A DNA stretch of 64,000 nt from Methylacidimicrobium sp. AP8 (GCF_903064525.1 NZ_LR797830.1:744001-808000), one strand, 5' to 3'; positions 54,202-62,871 are shown, counted from the first letter of the stretch. The notes: generated by a model from the sequence alone, not told the origin. Numbers and translations are program-made.

Positions 54202-55209
54202 TCAATCACCCGAATGTCCGGAGAAGCCCGCCGCAGCGTAGATCTGCTTGGTAAGCGTGTAGACGGCATCGTGCATTTTCTGATCATGCAGGGCCCGGGC
54301 AAGGTCGTTGAGTGCACAGAGCACCTGACTTTGTGGGGAAAGGGTGATAGCGATCGGCCGGACCGGAGGAAAAAGGGCGATGGCGCGCTCGAGATTGGGT
54401 CCTTTGGCAAATTGGGCGATCTCTTCCCAAAACCAGCTGGGCACCGCGGAAAGCTTCCAAGCAGGTTTATCCGCTATAGGTACACCACCTTCTTGCTCCC
54501 AAACGTATTGCAAAACCCCGAGGAACTCCTTTGCCGACCACCAGTTCTCGAGGACCTGATGGAGCTTTTCCGGCCCCCAGCGGGTGAAGAGCTCGTAATC
54601 TTCTTTTAGTTCCCTGGCATTCTCCTCGTCGTATTGGCTTTCGGGCAGCTGGTTGGCACGAATCGCTTGCGCGTACTGTAAATCCTGAAGCTCATAGGTG
54701 GCCTCCCGCTGCTCCGGAGTCAGATGCGCGAGCCACCAGGCGTCCCATGCGGCTTCCTCGGTATCGAGAATCTGCTCCTGTTCTTCGTCAGGGAGATCCG
54801 AAAATTGCGGGGGGACATCCTTTTCGCTTTGTCCTCGAAGCCTCAAGAGCGCATCGAGGATCGGAATGGGAAGGGTGGCGAGCTTTCGCTCCAGCTTGCG
54901 GATCTCTGTGCGGACAACGAATTTCCCCTCTTCGGTATGCCTATCGGTGTGCGGAGTCGACCAGCGGTAGGCCTGAGCCATCGCCCACCGTCCTTCGGGA
55001 GTCTGAAGGGTTTCGGCAAAGAGCTGCGGGTCGACCGTCTGCAAAAAAGAGAAGGTTGCGGGCATCCGGAGGGCGGTAAGCCTTTCGATCAAGGCTTGGG
55101 CCTCGGGAGAGAGGGGAGCGGATGGTTTGTCCTCTGCAACGGCCACGGCGGCAGTCAACCAGAGGGAAAGAAATCCGCCAAGCCATTGGTGACGGAAAAT
55201 GGTCTTCAT
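54202..55209 (-). CDS. Tandem exported protein, copy 7 (promoter-proximal)
   Basis: The 335-residue product is first in transcription order. Its N-terminus is unlike the others (MKTIFRHQWLGGFLSLWLTA in place of MTRLLLECARG) but joins the same signal core and the cleavage site before EDKPSAPLS. It has small private changes (ALIERLTALRMPATF). A strong ribosome site, AGGAGGACAAGGAGAAG, precedes ATG 55209. It is probably the founder, with the others arising by duplication of its body. It lies 20 bases after the ChaN/EreA-like gene and is likely co-transcribed with it. No family recognised. Confidence 0.88.
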   Translation of the reverse strand: MKTIFRHQWLGGFLSLWLTAAVAVAEDKPSAPLSPEAQALIERLTALRMPATFSFLQTVDPQLFAETLQTPEGRWAMAQAYRWSTPHTDRHTEEGKFVVRTEIRKLERKLATLPIPILDALLRLRGQSEKDVPPQFSDLPDEEQEQILDTEEAAWDAWWLAHLTPEQREATYELQDLQYAQAIRANQLPESQYDEENARELKEDYELFTRWGPEKLHQVLENWWSAKEFLGVLQYVWEQEGGVPIADKPAWKLSAVPSWFWEEIAQFAKGPNLERAIALFPPVRPIAITLSPQSQVLCALNDLARALHDQKMHDAVYTLTKQIYAAAGFSGHSGD

Positions 55210-55229
55210 GGTATCTTCTCCTTGTCCTC

Positions 55230-56378
55230 CTATGGACCTTGCGGCACCGAGCTTGCCCTGCGATTGACCGCCTCGGAAAGAGAGTGGTCGATCGGTTTTC
55301 CCGACAAGGGGTCGTAGGGCGTGCGACCCGGATCGAGCGCAATGTTCGCAGCTGCTTGCCGGTTGAGTTGGGACACAATTGCCTGCACCCGCCGAGGAGT
55401 CAAATACCCTGGTTGCGCCGGTGGCGAAAAATATCCCAAGCCCAGTTCGGCCAAAAAGCCTTGGGGGGTGATGGCACTCTGTACAATGGCAACCGAAGGG
55501 ATGTGATAGATGTTCTCCAATAGGTAGTTGAGGCCGGGATAGATCTCGTTCGGCTTGCTCGTTGTCGCAATCCGCTCATTGGGGAGGAATCCCATGTGGG
55601 AGACTCCCCCAATGACAATGGTTCGGGCGTTCGGCTTGGTGACCTGGGCCGCAAACGCGGCAATGCTCAGGTTTCGCTTCTTCATTCCCCATGGGGAGTT
55701 CAAAAACCTCCACGATTCAGCGGCTGTGACTGGCCGGCTGGGGGAGTTCACGATTAGGTTCCCGTTCTGGTCCAGTCCGGTATTCCGGTCGAGGTCGCCT
55801 CCGATTACCTTGTATCCTGTCTTGTAGAAGTGGCGCCAGAGGCGAAACATTTGCATGCGTGCTCGGAGACCATCGATGGCCTCTGGAGCCACGCCGTTCG
55901 CCATCGCGAACGCTTGCGCCGCGCTGCGGGTCAGTGAGTCAACCTTTTGTAGAAATGCCGCATACGTCTTTACGACAAAGCTGCGGCGTTGTGCATTCGG
56001 ATCGTCCGGCGAGTACCCAGAGTCAAGCTCGGCCATGTTCTGGTAGCTCGGATCTTTCAGAAACCGGTCGAGCTGCTTCTGCTTGGCGGCGGGATACTCG
56101 AGGATCACGTTTCGGAATCCGTGGGTATAGGCTGAGTCGGCGAACCTTTCTTCGGCCTGCATCTGCTCGGGATTGAAATGAAATTCTCCAAGGCCGACGC
56201 ACTGGATGCCCGCCTTGTCGAGGGCGGCCCAATTGCTCTTGTCGGCCTGGGTGATCGGGTTTTGCCCGGGAGGCAAGGGGGAGATCGGCGCGCCGGCGGG
56301 GGCCGCGGTTTGTCCCGGGCCTGACGAAGAGCTTTGGAGAGCGGTTGCCGCGGCGGCGGCCGCCGCCGCTGTGCCCAT
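55230..56378 (-). CDS. ChaN/EreA-like exported protein (TIKI/TraB superfamily)
   Basis: The 382-residue frame shows the pattern of the erythromycin-esterase/ChaN/TIKI fold: CVGLGEFHFNPEQMQAEERF with Glu-x-His, RNVILEYP, KVIGGDLDRN and TIVIGGVSHMGFLP. Such proteins bind metal or haem, or hydrolyse esters or peptides; the reaction here is unknown. The N-terminal part is Ala/Pro-rich. A good signal peptide (MRAKAFCRSGLLLRATVLLA) starts at 56650 in another frame and is joined by no open frame, so a frameshift near 56500 probably separates it from this domain. It leads directly into the tandem array. Confidence 0.72.
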   Translation of the reverse strand: MGTAAAAAAAATALQSSSSGPGQTAAPAGAPISPLPPGQNPITQADKSNWAALDKAGIQCVGLGEFHFNPEQMQAEERFADSAYTHGFRNVILEYPAAKQKQLDRFLKDPSYQNMAELDSGYSPDDPNAQRRSFVVKTYAAFLQKVDSLTRSAAQAFAMANGVAPEAIDGLRARMQMFRLWRHFYKTGYKVIGGDLDRNTGLDQNGNLIVNSPSRPVTAAESWRFLNSPWGMKKRNLSIAAFAAQVTKPNARTIVIGGVSHMGFLPNERIATTSKPNEIYPGLNYLLENIYHIPSVAIVQSAITPQGFLAELGLGYFSPPAQPGYLTPRRVQAIVSQLNRQAAANIALDPGRTPYDPLSGKPIDHSLSEAVNRRASSVPQGP

Positions 56379-56499
56379 CTGGGTGCCTATCGCCGCTCCT
56401 TCCGCAGCCGTGCTCTCGGCCGTCTGGGCCGCCGCCTGCGGCGCGGCCTGGTCGGTTCCCTCGGGATTGGCGGGAGAAGGAGCGCAGGGGTCGCCGCAG

Positions 56500-56650
56500 G
56501 GGAGCGGTCAGAGCGGCGGGGCCTCCCCATTGGGGCGGCTTCCGGAGGGGCGACGCAAACCTGCCCATAGCTCCTCAAGCCCCCCGCGAAGGCCAAAAGG
56601 ACGGTCGCCCGCAGCAGGAGGCCAGAACGGCAAAAGGCCTTTGCTCTCAT
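56500..56650 (-). pseudogene. Signal-peptide part of the ChaN/EreA-like gene, out of frame
   Basis: ATG 56650 starts MRAKAFCRSGLLLRATVLLAF, a clear secretion signal, then GQVCVAPPEAAP. The sequence after about 56515 makes better sense in the frame of the downstream domain (LPCGDPCAPSPANPEG). One indel would join the two into a single protein of about 470 residues. Confidence 0.5.
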
Positions 56651-56690
56651 GGCCGGGTTGCTCCCTGGGAGGCTTGGGTTCGGAAGGATT

Positions 56691-57173
56691 TTACCGGGGT
56701 CGGGGGCTCTTGCCTTTCAATTGCTCGATTTGCGCCCTTTGGCAGAGGAAGGCATCGATCCACCGGTTACGTTCCCGGGCGAGCTCCCGGTAGTAGGCTA
56801 CAAAGCAGGACTCGGCGTCCTGCGGCTCGAGCGCTCGGACGGGGGCGAGGATCCGCCCGGCCCAGTCGGTCTGGGCAGCATAACCCGGCGAGGCGACGGT
56901 CCAGCGCAAAAGGGCGGAAGCGGTTTCCGGCGCGAGCATCGGCCTCGGAGAGGAGAAGAGCTCCGGCTCGGTGGCCCGAAGCCACTCTTGGGCTCGGGCG
57001 GCGATCGCCGGCCGCGGGGCGCCGGGAACTCCCCAGGTGGCGTAGTAACGGAAGCGGAGCTCATTCCAGTTTTGGTCAAAGCTCGCCTCCAAGGGCCGCA
57101 GGCAGCGGTTTGCCCGCGAGGCGCAGGGCCAAGCCGTCGCCCTCGCGAAGGGCCAGGATCTCTGCGGCGACAA
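56691..57173 (-). CDS. Unknown protein, possibly C-terminal part of the upstream gene
   Basis: The frame encodes up to 160 residues. The convincing part starts near the TTG at 57092 (LEASFDQNWNELRFRYYATW) and continues EWLRATEPELFSSPRPM and CFVAYYRELARERNRWIDAF. It overlaps the end of the gene at 57076 in another frame. Either it is a separate small gene with a late start, or one indel near 57100 splits a single protein of about 430 residues. I recognise no domain. Confidence 0.55.
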   Translation of the reverse strand: MSPQRSWPFARATAWPCASRANRCLRPLEASFDQNWNELRFRYYATWGVPGAPRPAIAARAQEWLRATEPELFSSPRPMLAPETASALLRWTVASPGYAAQTDWAGRILAPVRALEPQDAESCFVAYYRELARERNRWIDAFLCQRAQIEQLKGKSPRPR

Positions 57174-57972
57174 AGCCGCAGTTCCATTCGAGAAGGGAGG
57201 GGGCGGCCAGGAGAATCTTCCATTGGCCGTCGACGACCCGGGCCCGCTCGACCCGCCAGCGAAAGACGAAGGGGTCGCCCGCCCTCAGCAGCCGGTGCTT
57301 GTGCTGCACATCGTGGTGGCAGCCCGGCGGGAGGTAGGCATCGAAGAGGAGATCCGACCAGATGCGGGCGACCGGCTCGGGCATTTCTTTGGGGAGGGGG
57401 AGCCGGAGCGCCGGCACCACATAGAGGTCGATCCGGGAGCGGACGACCGCCCGGTAGTCGATCGCCACTCCCCCGGGGAGACGCTCGTAGCCGATGGGCT
57501 CAAGGGAGTCGATCGTCACCGGCCGCATGAGGTGGCGTTGCAAGCAGGCGCGCGCGGCGGAAACGGGCGGGAGCTCCCTGCGCTCGACCTCGGGATCGAG
57601 CCGCCGGGCTTCCCGAAGCCCCGGGTCTCCTTCCCGGAGCCAGTGGAGGAGCTCTCTGCGCCAGCGGGCATAGTCGGCGCGCAGCCGAGCCAAGGAGTGG
57701 GGCTCGTCATCGGCCAAGGAAGCGGGAACGGCGACCGCTTGGGGAGGGGTTGCCGGCCGCTTCCGCTCCTTCGCCCGAGGATGGAGCGCCAGCAGGGCGG
57801 CGGCCAGCAGGGAAAGGGTGACCAGGAGGGCGGCGCCGGTGGGCTTCCGCGGCCCGCCTAGGCCGCTCGGCGGCCGGACGGGCCGGGAGTCGCCTTCCCC
57901 TTGTTGTGGCTGAAAATAGGACCTCTCGGAACACTCCGTCTCTTCCCGCTCCGGAAAAACGACCGCGCGCAT
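57076..57972 (-). CDS. Unknown membrane-anchored protein
   Basis: The 298-residue product has a cytoplasmic N-terminus of about 47 residues, one membrane helix (AALLVTLSLLAAALLALHP) and an extracytoplasmic domain with alternating helices and strands (GVAIDYRAVVRSRIDLYVVPALRLPL; FVFRWRVERARVVDGQWKILLA). It is not recognised. It starts a minus-strand series that runs through the ChaN/EreA-like gene into the tandem array. The 271 bases to its right, up to the palindromic element, hold no gene and are the likely promoter region of this series. Confidence 0.7.
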   Translation of the reverse strand: MRAVVFPEREETECSERSYFQPQQGEGDSRPVRPPSGLGGPRKPTGAALLVTLSLLAAALLALHPRAKERKRPATPPQAVAVPASLADDEPHSLARLRADYARWRRELLHWLREGDPGLREARRLDPEVERRELPPVSAARACLQRHLMRPVTIDSLEPIGYERLPGGVAIDYRAVVRSRIDLYVVPALRLPLPKEMPEPVARIWSDLLFDAYLPPGCHHDVQHKHRLLRAGDPFVFRWRVERARVVDGQWKILLAAPSLLEWNCGFVAAEILALREGDGLALRLAGKPLPAALGGEL

Positions 57973-58243
57973 GGCTCCTTCCTCCCTTGCGATCCATCTT
58001 TCCCGCGGCCCGCGGGACGTGCCGGTGCCCGCCGAAGCCGAGGTTTCGGGCTCCTTACCGGGAAGGAAACTAGCAGGGTCGCCGGGAGAAGGGGCAAGCG
58101 GTTTTTCGGTTACATTTTGGTGACGATTTCTTCAGATTTTCCGTTAAGGAAAGGCCGCTCTTCCCGGAGGCCGTGAACCCTGGCCGGGACAGGCGGGGCC
58201 GCGGCCGGCGCCGGGCGCGGGTTCGGTCGCGTTAAGGGCTAGC

Positions 58244-58419
58244 GGCCATTTCTCACAAATTTCGTAGCCCAGGCGCTACAAATGGGCTTGGGTGCGAGGC
58301 GGGCGCAGGTTTTCCACCGGAGCTGTATGAAGACATACTGCGAGGATGGAAAACCAAGCGGGAGCCAAGCAGACGAGCCCGTTTTGCAAGCCGTAGGAGA
58401 AAGCTTGTGAGAAATGGCC
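58244..58419. repeat. 176-bp palindromic MITE/REP-like element, copy 2
   Basis: It is the same element as at 2518-2693. Here the outer inverted repeat extends to 20 bases, CTAGCGGCCATTTCTCACAA, counting flanks. It again begins 1 base beyond a stop codon, that of the superoxide dismutase gene. Confidence 0.8.
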
Positions 58420-58420
58420 G

Positions 58421-59023
58421 CTAGACCAGGGGAAGAAATCGGGCCACCGACTCCCAGTCGATCTGGGCGAGCACCGAGTCGAGGTAGGCGGCGCGATCCC
58501 AACCGAAATCCAGGATAAAGGCATGGTCTTCCATATCGATGGCGAGAAGCGGAGCGGCTCCCCAAAAAGGGACCGTAACGCTCCCGTCGCCGAGCAGGTT
58601 GAGGAGCCGGCCGCTTGCTTGGTCAAGACAGGTCCAGGCCCAGGATTCGGAAGCCAATGCCGTCGTCCGGAGATCGCGCAAGAAGCTGTCGAAGGAGCCG
58701 AAGTCGCGGTCGATCCATTCGCGGAGCGTCCCTTGCGGAGCGCCGCCGGCCCCGCCGAGGATGCTGAAATAGAGCTCGTGGCTCTTCGCCGCCGAGAGGC
58801 AATAGGAGAGGTCGAGCTTCCGAGCCCGAAAGAGCGAACCGTCGATCTGGTTCTCCTTCGGAGAGTCGCCCTTTTCGAGCGCCGACAAGAGTTCCTTCGC
58901 CCTGCGGACTTGGATGGCGTACAGGCCGAGGTGCATCTGCAGGGTCTTCTCCGAGATGCCGCCGGTCTTGCCAAAAAGCTTCTGCCGGAATCGCTCGGTG
59001 CAGTCGCTGATGATGGATGCCAT
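58421..59023 (-). CDS. sodB: Fe/Mn-type superoxide dismutase
   Basis: The 200-residue protein is of usual SOD length. It dismutates superoxide in the cytoplasm. Metal ligands can be placed: His in KTLQMHLGLYAIQV, His in AAKSHELYFSILGG, and Asp and His in IDMEDHAFILDFGWDRAAYL. GGAGGAPQGTLREWIDRDFGS matches the family. Several usual residues differ (MEDHAF instead of WEHAY, SHELYF instead of NH-x-x-x-W), so it is a divergent member. ATG 59023 (MASIISDC) is preferred; the frame is open to 59164. Confidence 0.85.
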   Translation of the reverse strand: MASIISDCTERFRQKLFGKTGGISEKTLQMHLGLYAIQVRRAKELLSALEKGDSPKENQIDGSLFRARKLDLSYCLSAAKSHELYFSILGGAGGAPQGTLREWIDRDFGSFDSFLRDLRTTALASESWAWTCLDQASGRLLNLLGDGSVTVPFWGAAPLLAIDMEDHAFILDFGWDRAAYLDSVLAQIDWESVARFLPLV

Positions 59024-59133
59024 GGTTCTCTTTATGCACATCCGCATCCTTCCTTGGCAAGGACTTGGACCGCGAAACGGATGGAGGCTTGCGGTTGAAG
59101 AGTCGCGCAGGCGTTGTAATATGTCTAAGGGCG

Positions 59134-59364
59134 ATGACCGACTCGGAATTGGAAGAACGGGCAAAGCGCGCGGCGGAAATTCTCAAAGCCCCGACCCAGT
59201 ACAAGGTCTGTGAAGGTTGCGAATCGATCGTGCGGAGAAAGGCGGTCTTCTGTCCGAACTGTCATGGCTACCGCTTCGATCCCGATCCGGCCCGCGTGGC
59301 CGAACAGGCGCGGATACTCGGGGCGCGACCGGCGAACTCGATCTCCGAACAGGATTACAGCTAA
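59134..59364 (+). CDS. Small zinc-ribbon protein
   Basis: The 76-residue product carries one four-cysteine zinc ribbon (CEGCESIVRRKAVFCPNCHG) after an N-terminal helix (SELEERAKRAAEILKAP). Such proteins bind nucleic acid or protein; the function is unknown. The start ATG 59134 follows TAAGGGC. It is divergent from the superoxide dismutase gene. The frame upstream to 59017 has no coding character. Confidence 0.72.
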   Translation: MTDSELEERAKRAAEILKAPTQYKVCEGCESIVRRKAVFCPNCHGYRFDPDPARVAEQARILGARPANSISEQDYS

Positions 59365-59469
59365 ACGGTCGATAGCCGAACCCTGGTCGGCTTCACCGGC
59401 GTGGTCGGAGGGCCTTCTCCGGAGCTAGGCCGGAGTAACCCTCGCATGGCCCGCGACCGGCCAACGGCT

Positions 59470-60144
59470 TCAGACCCCGTCCAAGCTGAAGATCACCGCC
59501 TCGGTGAAGGCGCCCGCGGTAATTCCGGGGAACTTCCAGTGTTGGAGCGCCCATTGCCGCGCGCTTCTATCGAGAACGGAGTGGCCCGAGCTCGAAACTA
59601 CCTCCACCCAAGCGGGACGCCCCTCCTGCACGAAAACTTCCAAGGTCACCTTGCCCTGCCAACCGTGGCGCAGGGCCTCGAGCGGATAGGGCGGCTCGGA
59701 AAGGACCAACCCTCCGCCCAAGTTGGGGGCCTGACCTCGATGGGCGGGGGCGCGAAGCTGAGCCGGTTGCCGATGGGAGCGGGAAGCGACCGCCGGCTTC
59801 TTGGCGAGCTCCTGCGTCGGAGTCCGGAAAAGCTCCGGCTCCTGCGCCTTGTGCTCTTCGCGCGCAGGAGCGGCGGCGCTCGGAACCGGCGGAGCTTCCT
59901 CGACCAACTCGACGGATGCGGATCCCGAAGAATACTGCGGTCCGAGCGGAGCGACCGCCGGGACGGGGCTGCCGGGCACCCCCGGCAGCACCACGCAAGC
60001 CAAGCCCGCGTGAAAAAGGATGGCGAGGACGATCGCCAGCCCCATGCCCCAACCGGAGGTTCGCTCCTCCGGCGGCCGGAAGCCCGAGGTCTTCGTTGTT
60101 GTTGCCGACCCGCTTGCGGAAGATGCAATGAGTGTCGCTATCAT
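59470..60144 (-). CDS. tonB: TonB-family energy transducer
   Basis: The 224-residue protein has one N-terminal membrane helix (GMGLAIVLAILFHAGLACVVL), a Pro-rich periplasmic linker and a C-terminal TonB domain (PPYPLEALRHGWQGKVTLEV, VSSSGHSVLDRSARQWALQHWKFPG). TonB couples the proton motive force to outer-membrane receptors. No ExbB/ExbD genes are adjacent, so it relies on units elsewhere or has another role. About 165 bases to its right contain no gene. Confidence 0.88.
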   Translation of the reverse strand: MIATLIASSASGSATTTKTSGFRPPEERTSGWGMGLAIVLAILFHAGLACVVLPGVPGSPVPAVAPLGPQYSSGSASVELVEEAPPVPSAAAPAREEHKAQEPELFRTPTQELAKKPAVASRSHRQPAQLRAPAHRGQAPNLGGGLVLSEPPYPLEALRHGWQGKVTLEVFVQEGRPAWVEVVSSSGHSVLDRSARQWALQHWKFPGITAGAFTEAVIFSLDGV

Positions 60145-60309
60145 GGTTCGCTTCCCTGTACTTGGAAAAGCAGGAACTGTGCCAATGCTGAGGTTTTGTG
60201 GCCCGCTTCTCCGAATTCGGAACCTGTCGCTTCCCGTAAGGAGATTCTCGCTCCTTTCCCTTCTCCCCAGGAATCAAAAGGGGCCGGGGCGGCCTCAAAA
60301 ACAGGTCAA

Positions 60310-60643
60310 CGGGAGGTGGGGTTGCCGATCATCAAGGCCGTCAAGGAGGTCGGCTCCGGAATGAACGGCCATCGGAAGGGCCTGATCGAGCTGCTCCGTG
60401 ATCCCAATGTCGGCGTCATCCTGGTCGAGCATCGCGACCGGCTGATGCGCTTCGGCTTGGAGTACGTGGAAGCGGCTTCTGTACGCGCAGAGCCGATCGG
60501 TCCTGGTGGTCGATCCGGACGAGATGACCGACGATATCGTGCGCGACCTGCATGAGGTCATCGTTTCGATGTGTGCCAGGCTTTACGGGAAGCGATCCGC
60601 TCAGGACCGCGCCGAGAAGGCGCTTGAAGCGATCCATGAGTAA
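60310..60643 (+). pseudogene. IS607-type serine resolvase (TnpA), truncated and frameshifted
   Basis: The N-terminal catalytic Ser region is missing. The remaining sequence is typical of IS607 TnpA: IIKAVKEVGSGMNGHRKGL, VILVEHRDRLMRFGLEYVEA, then after a frameshift near 60500 VVDPDEMTDDIVRDLHEVIV and SMCARLYGKRSAQDRAEKAL. The stop TAA at 60641 overlaps the tnpB start by 8 bases, the normal arrangement in IS607 elements. Confidence 0.85.
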
Positions 60644-62265
60644 GCGCCCTGTTTTCACCTACCAGACCCGGTTGAGGTTGACGCATGAGCAGACTTCGTG
60701 TCTTGACGCCTATGCGGCGCTCTACGGGCGGGCGCAGCGGACTCTTTTGGCCAGGATGCGGGCGGGTGTTTCCATAAACGAGCTCAAGCGGTCGTTTCTG
60801 CGCCGGTTCGGCCTCACCGCCCGGCAGTTCAACGCCATTCGGGTCGAGCTCGAAGGCAAGATCGCCTCGATCCGGGAAAGGCGGCCCGAGTTGATCGAGG
60901 AAGCCAAATGGCGGATCCGGAAAGCGGAAGAGGCGGTCGGCCGGCTGGAGAAGAAGCATCCGGGATCGAATGTCGTACACCAGAAAAAGCGGCGGCTTGC
61001 CGTCCTGCGGGCGAAGCTCGAGGCGCTTCTGGCCGATCAGGAGTCCGGCCCGGGTCCGGCTCTGTTTCGGTTCCCGACGCCTCTTCCGCAAGCAGTTTTC
61101 CCGGGAAGAGAACGGCTATGCGGACCATGCCGCATGGAAGAAGGATTGGCAGGCGGAGCGGAGCAGCCAGTTCTTCGTGCTCGGATCGAAGGACGAGGCC
61201 TCGGGCAACCGGTCCTGCCAAGCCGCAGTCGCTCCGGAGGGCAGCCTGCGGCTGCGGTTGCGGCTGCCGTACGGATTGGGAAGCACGAGCAAACACCTGG
61301 TGCTCGAGGGCGTGCGCTTGGCCTACGGCCAGGAGGAAATCCTCCAGGCCCTCTCCGCCGGCCGGGTCGTGACCGCACAAACCAAGACGGGGAAGCTCTT
61401 CCGCAAGCGGGAGGGAGCTGCCGTAAGCTACCGCTTCGTGCGGGACCGGAAGGGGTGGCGGCTGTTCGCAAGCGTCGAGGCGCAACCGGTTGCCCTGGTG
61501 ACACGCCGCCTTGCCGGAGCAATCGGCGTTGACAGCAACCCGGATCATCTTGCCTTGGCCGAAACGGATCGCTTCGGGAATCTCGTGGAAATCCGCCGGA
61601 TCGGATTGCATCTCTATGGGAAGAGCGAGGAGCAAGCGAAAGCCGCGATCGGCGATGCGTGCCGGCAGATCGCCCGGGCCTGCGCCGAATCGGGCAAGCC
61701 GCTCGTGATCGAGCGATTGGATCTTCGCAAGCGGAGGGCCGAGCTGGAGGCGGTCGATTGCGTCCGGGCTCGCTCGCTCTCTTCCTTCGCCTACGCCAAG
61801 ACGATCTCCATGCTCAAGGCGGCTTCCTTTCGTGCCGGAGTCGAACGGATCGGAGTCGACCCGGCCTACACTTCCGTGATCGGCGCGGTCAACCACGCGC
61901 GCCGTCATGGCATCGGTTCTCACCAGGGCGCGGCCTACGCCGTCGCCCGGAGAGGATTGGGCCTATCCGAGCGCCCGTCCGTGCGGGAGGCTGTCGTGCC
62001 GACCCGCAATGGCGGCCATCTCACCTTCGCCCTACCCGCGAGGAATCGGACGAAGCATCTATGGTCGTTCTGGGCGGACGTTCGGAAGAGGCTCAAAGCG
62101 GCGCATGCAGCGCATGCCCGGTCGGGAGGCAACCATCTGCCTCCCGCGCCTCTGTCCCCGAAATCGCGGGCATTGGGCGCTACCCGGGCTTTGCCGGCGA
62201 AACCCCGGCACGCGAACCGTCAGCAGCACTGTTCGGCCGACGTCCTGGACGATCTTCCCTGGTAG
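60636..62265 (+). pseudogene. tnpB: TnpB-related RuvC protein, one frameshift
   Basis: It starts at ATG 60636 (MSKRPVFTYQTRLRLTHEQT) and reads about 140 codons (to LLADQESG). It then continues one frame over from about 61045 (RLCFGSRRLFRKQFSREENG, VLGSKDEASGNRSC) to the TAG at 62263. The RuvC acids can be seen: Asp in IGVDSNPDHLALAE, Glu in PLVIERLDL and Asp in RIGVDPAYTSVIG. The usual TnpB zinc ribbon after the TS motif is absent; here ARRHGIGSHQGAAYAVARR follows. This agrees with the TnpB-related accessory-protein branch. TnpB proteins are RNA-guided DNA nucleases; activity in this branch is uncertain. Confidence 0.8.
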
Positions 62266-62361
62266 GGGAATGGTTGTCTATGGTTTTAGGAACGGCTTGC
62301 AAAGGCTTTGGGCTTGTGGCCCGGCCCGCTCTCCGGCTAAGTGCTCACGAGAGGGGAACCG

Positions 62362-62871
62362 ATGCGAACGCCGGGAGCGGGGAACCGGGGAGGGTTGACC
62401 GGCATGATTCTGCTGCTCCTCCTGGGATGCAGCCCGGTCCCGGAGTCCACGCGGGTGACCGTGGGGCATCCGGGTGCCTTCGCTTCCATCCGCCGCCATC
62501 CGGGAGTCTATCGGGGCCGGCCGGCGCTTCTCGGGGGAAGGATCGTCCGGGTCGTGACTCTCGACAATCGGACCCGGATCGAGATCGACTGCTTACCGCT
62601 GGATGACGACGAACGCCCCATCGGCGAGGCGCGCGGGGAAGGCCGTTTTCTGGCCGAGATCCCCGAAAAGGTCTCCCCCGGCGCCTACCCTTGGGGACGG
62701 CTGGCCACCGTCTGGGGCACCTTCGCCGGGACGGCGGAAGGCCGGCCGCTGGTGGCGGCGACGAGGGTCTACGTCTGGCCGCACCGTTACGGCGGGGAGC
62801 CGCTCTACCCGCCCGCGCCCTACCGGGAAGGCAGCATCGGCGCCGGCTGGGATCCGGGCTGGTGGTGGTAG
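62362..62871 (+). CDS. Slp-family outer-membrane lipoprotein
   Basis: The 169-residue product has a lipoprotein signal (LTGMILLLLLGCSP, lipobox LLGC). The mature part follows the Slp pattern: YRGRPALLGGRIVRVVTLDN, TRIEIDCLPLDDDERP, GRFLAEIPEKVSPGAYPWGR and VTVxG-like VWGTFAGTAEGRPL. Slp proteins are outer-membrane lipoproteins induced by starvation or acid in enterobacteria. The start is ATG 62362 with GAGAGGGG upstream; GTG 62341 is an alternative. Confidence 0.82.
   Translation: MRTPGAGNRGGLTGMILLLLLGCSPVPESTRVTVGHPGAFASIRRHPGVYRGRPALLGGRIVRVVTLDNRTRIEIDCLPLDDDERPIGEARGEGRFLAEIPEKVSPGAYPWGRLATVWGTFAGTAEGRPLVAATRVYVWPHRYGGEPLYPPAPYREGSIGAGWDPGWWW

Larger units (their letters stand above)
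48252..55209 (-). repeat. Seven-copy tandem gene array, period about 1.05 kb
   Basis: Six full and one truncated unit follow head to tail, with stops at 48918, 49976, 51032, 52089, 53138 and 54202 (steps of 1049-1064 bases). Units are almost identical at DNA level apart from a few variable blocks. About 50 bases separate each start from the next stop, and each gap carries the same sequence. Confidence 0.95.
60300..62271 (+). mobile_element. IS607/IS605-like element remnant (tnpA-tnpB)
   Basis: It comprises the decayed resolvase and the TnpB-related gene. Element ends were not determined. The GC-rich hairpins just before and after the tnpB stop (62150-62270) are where a guide (omega) RNA scaffold would lie in an IS607/IS605 element. 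Confidence 0.6.
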
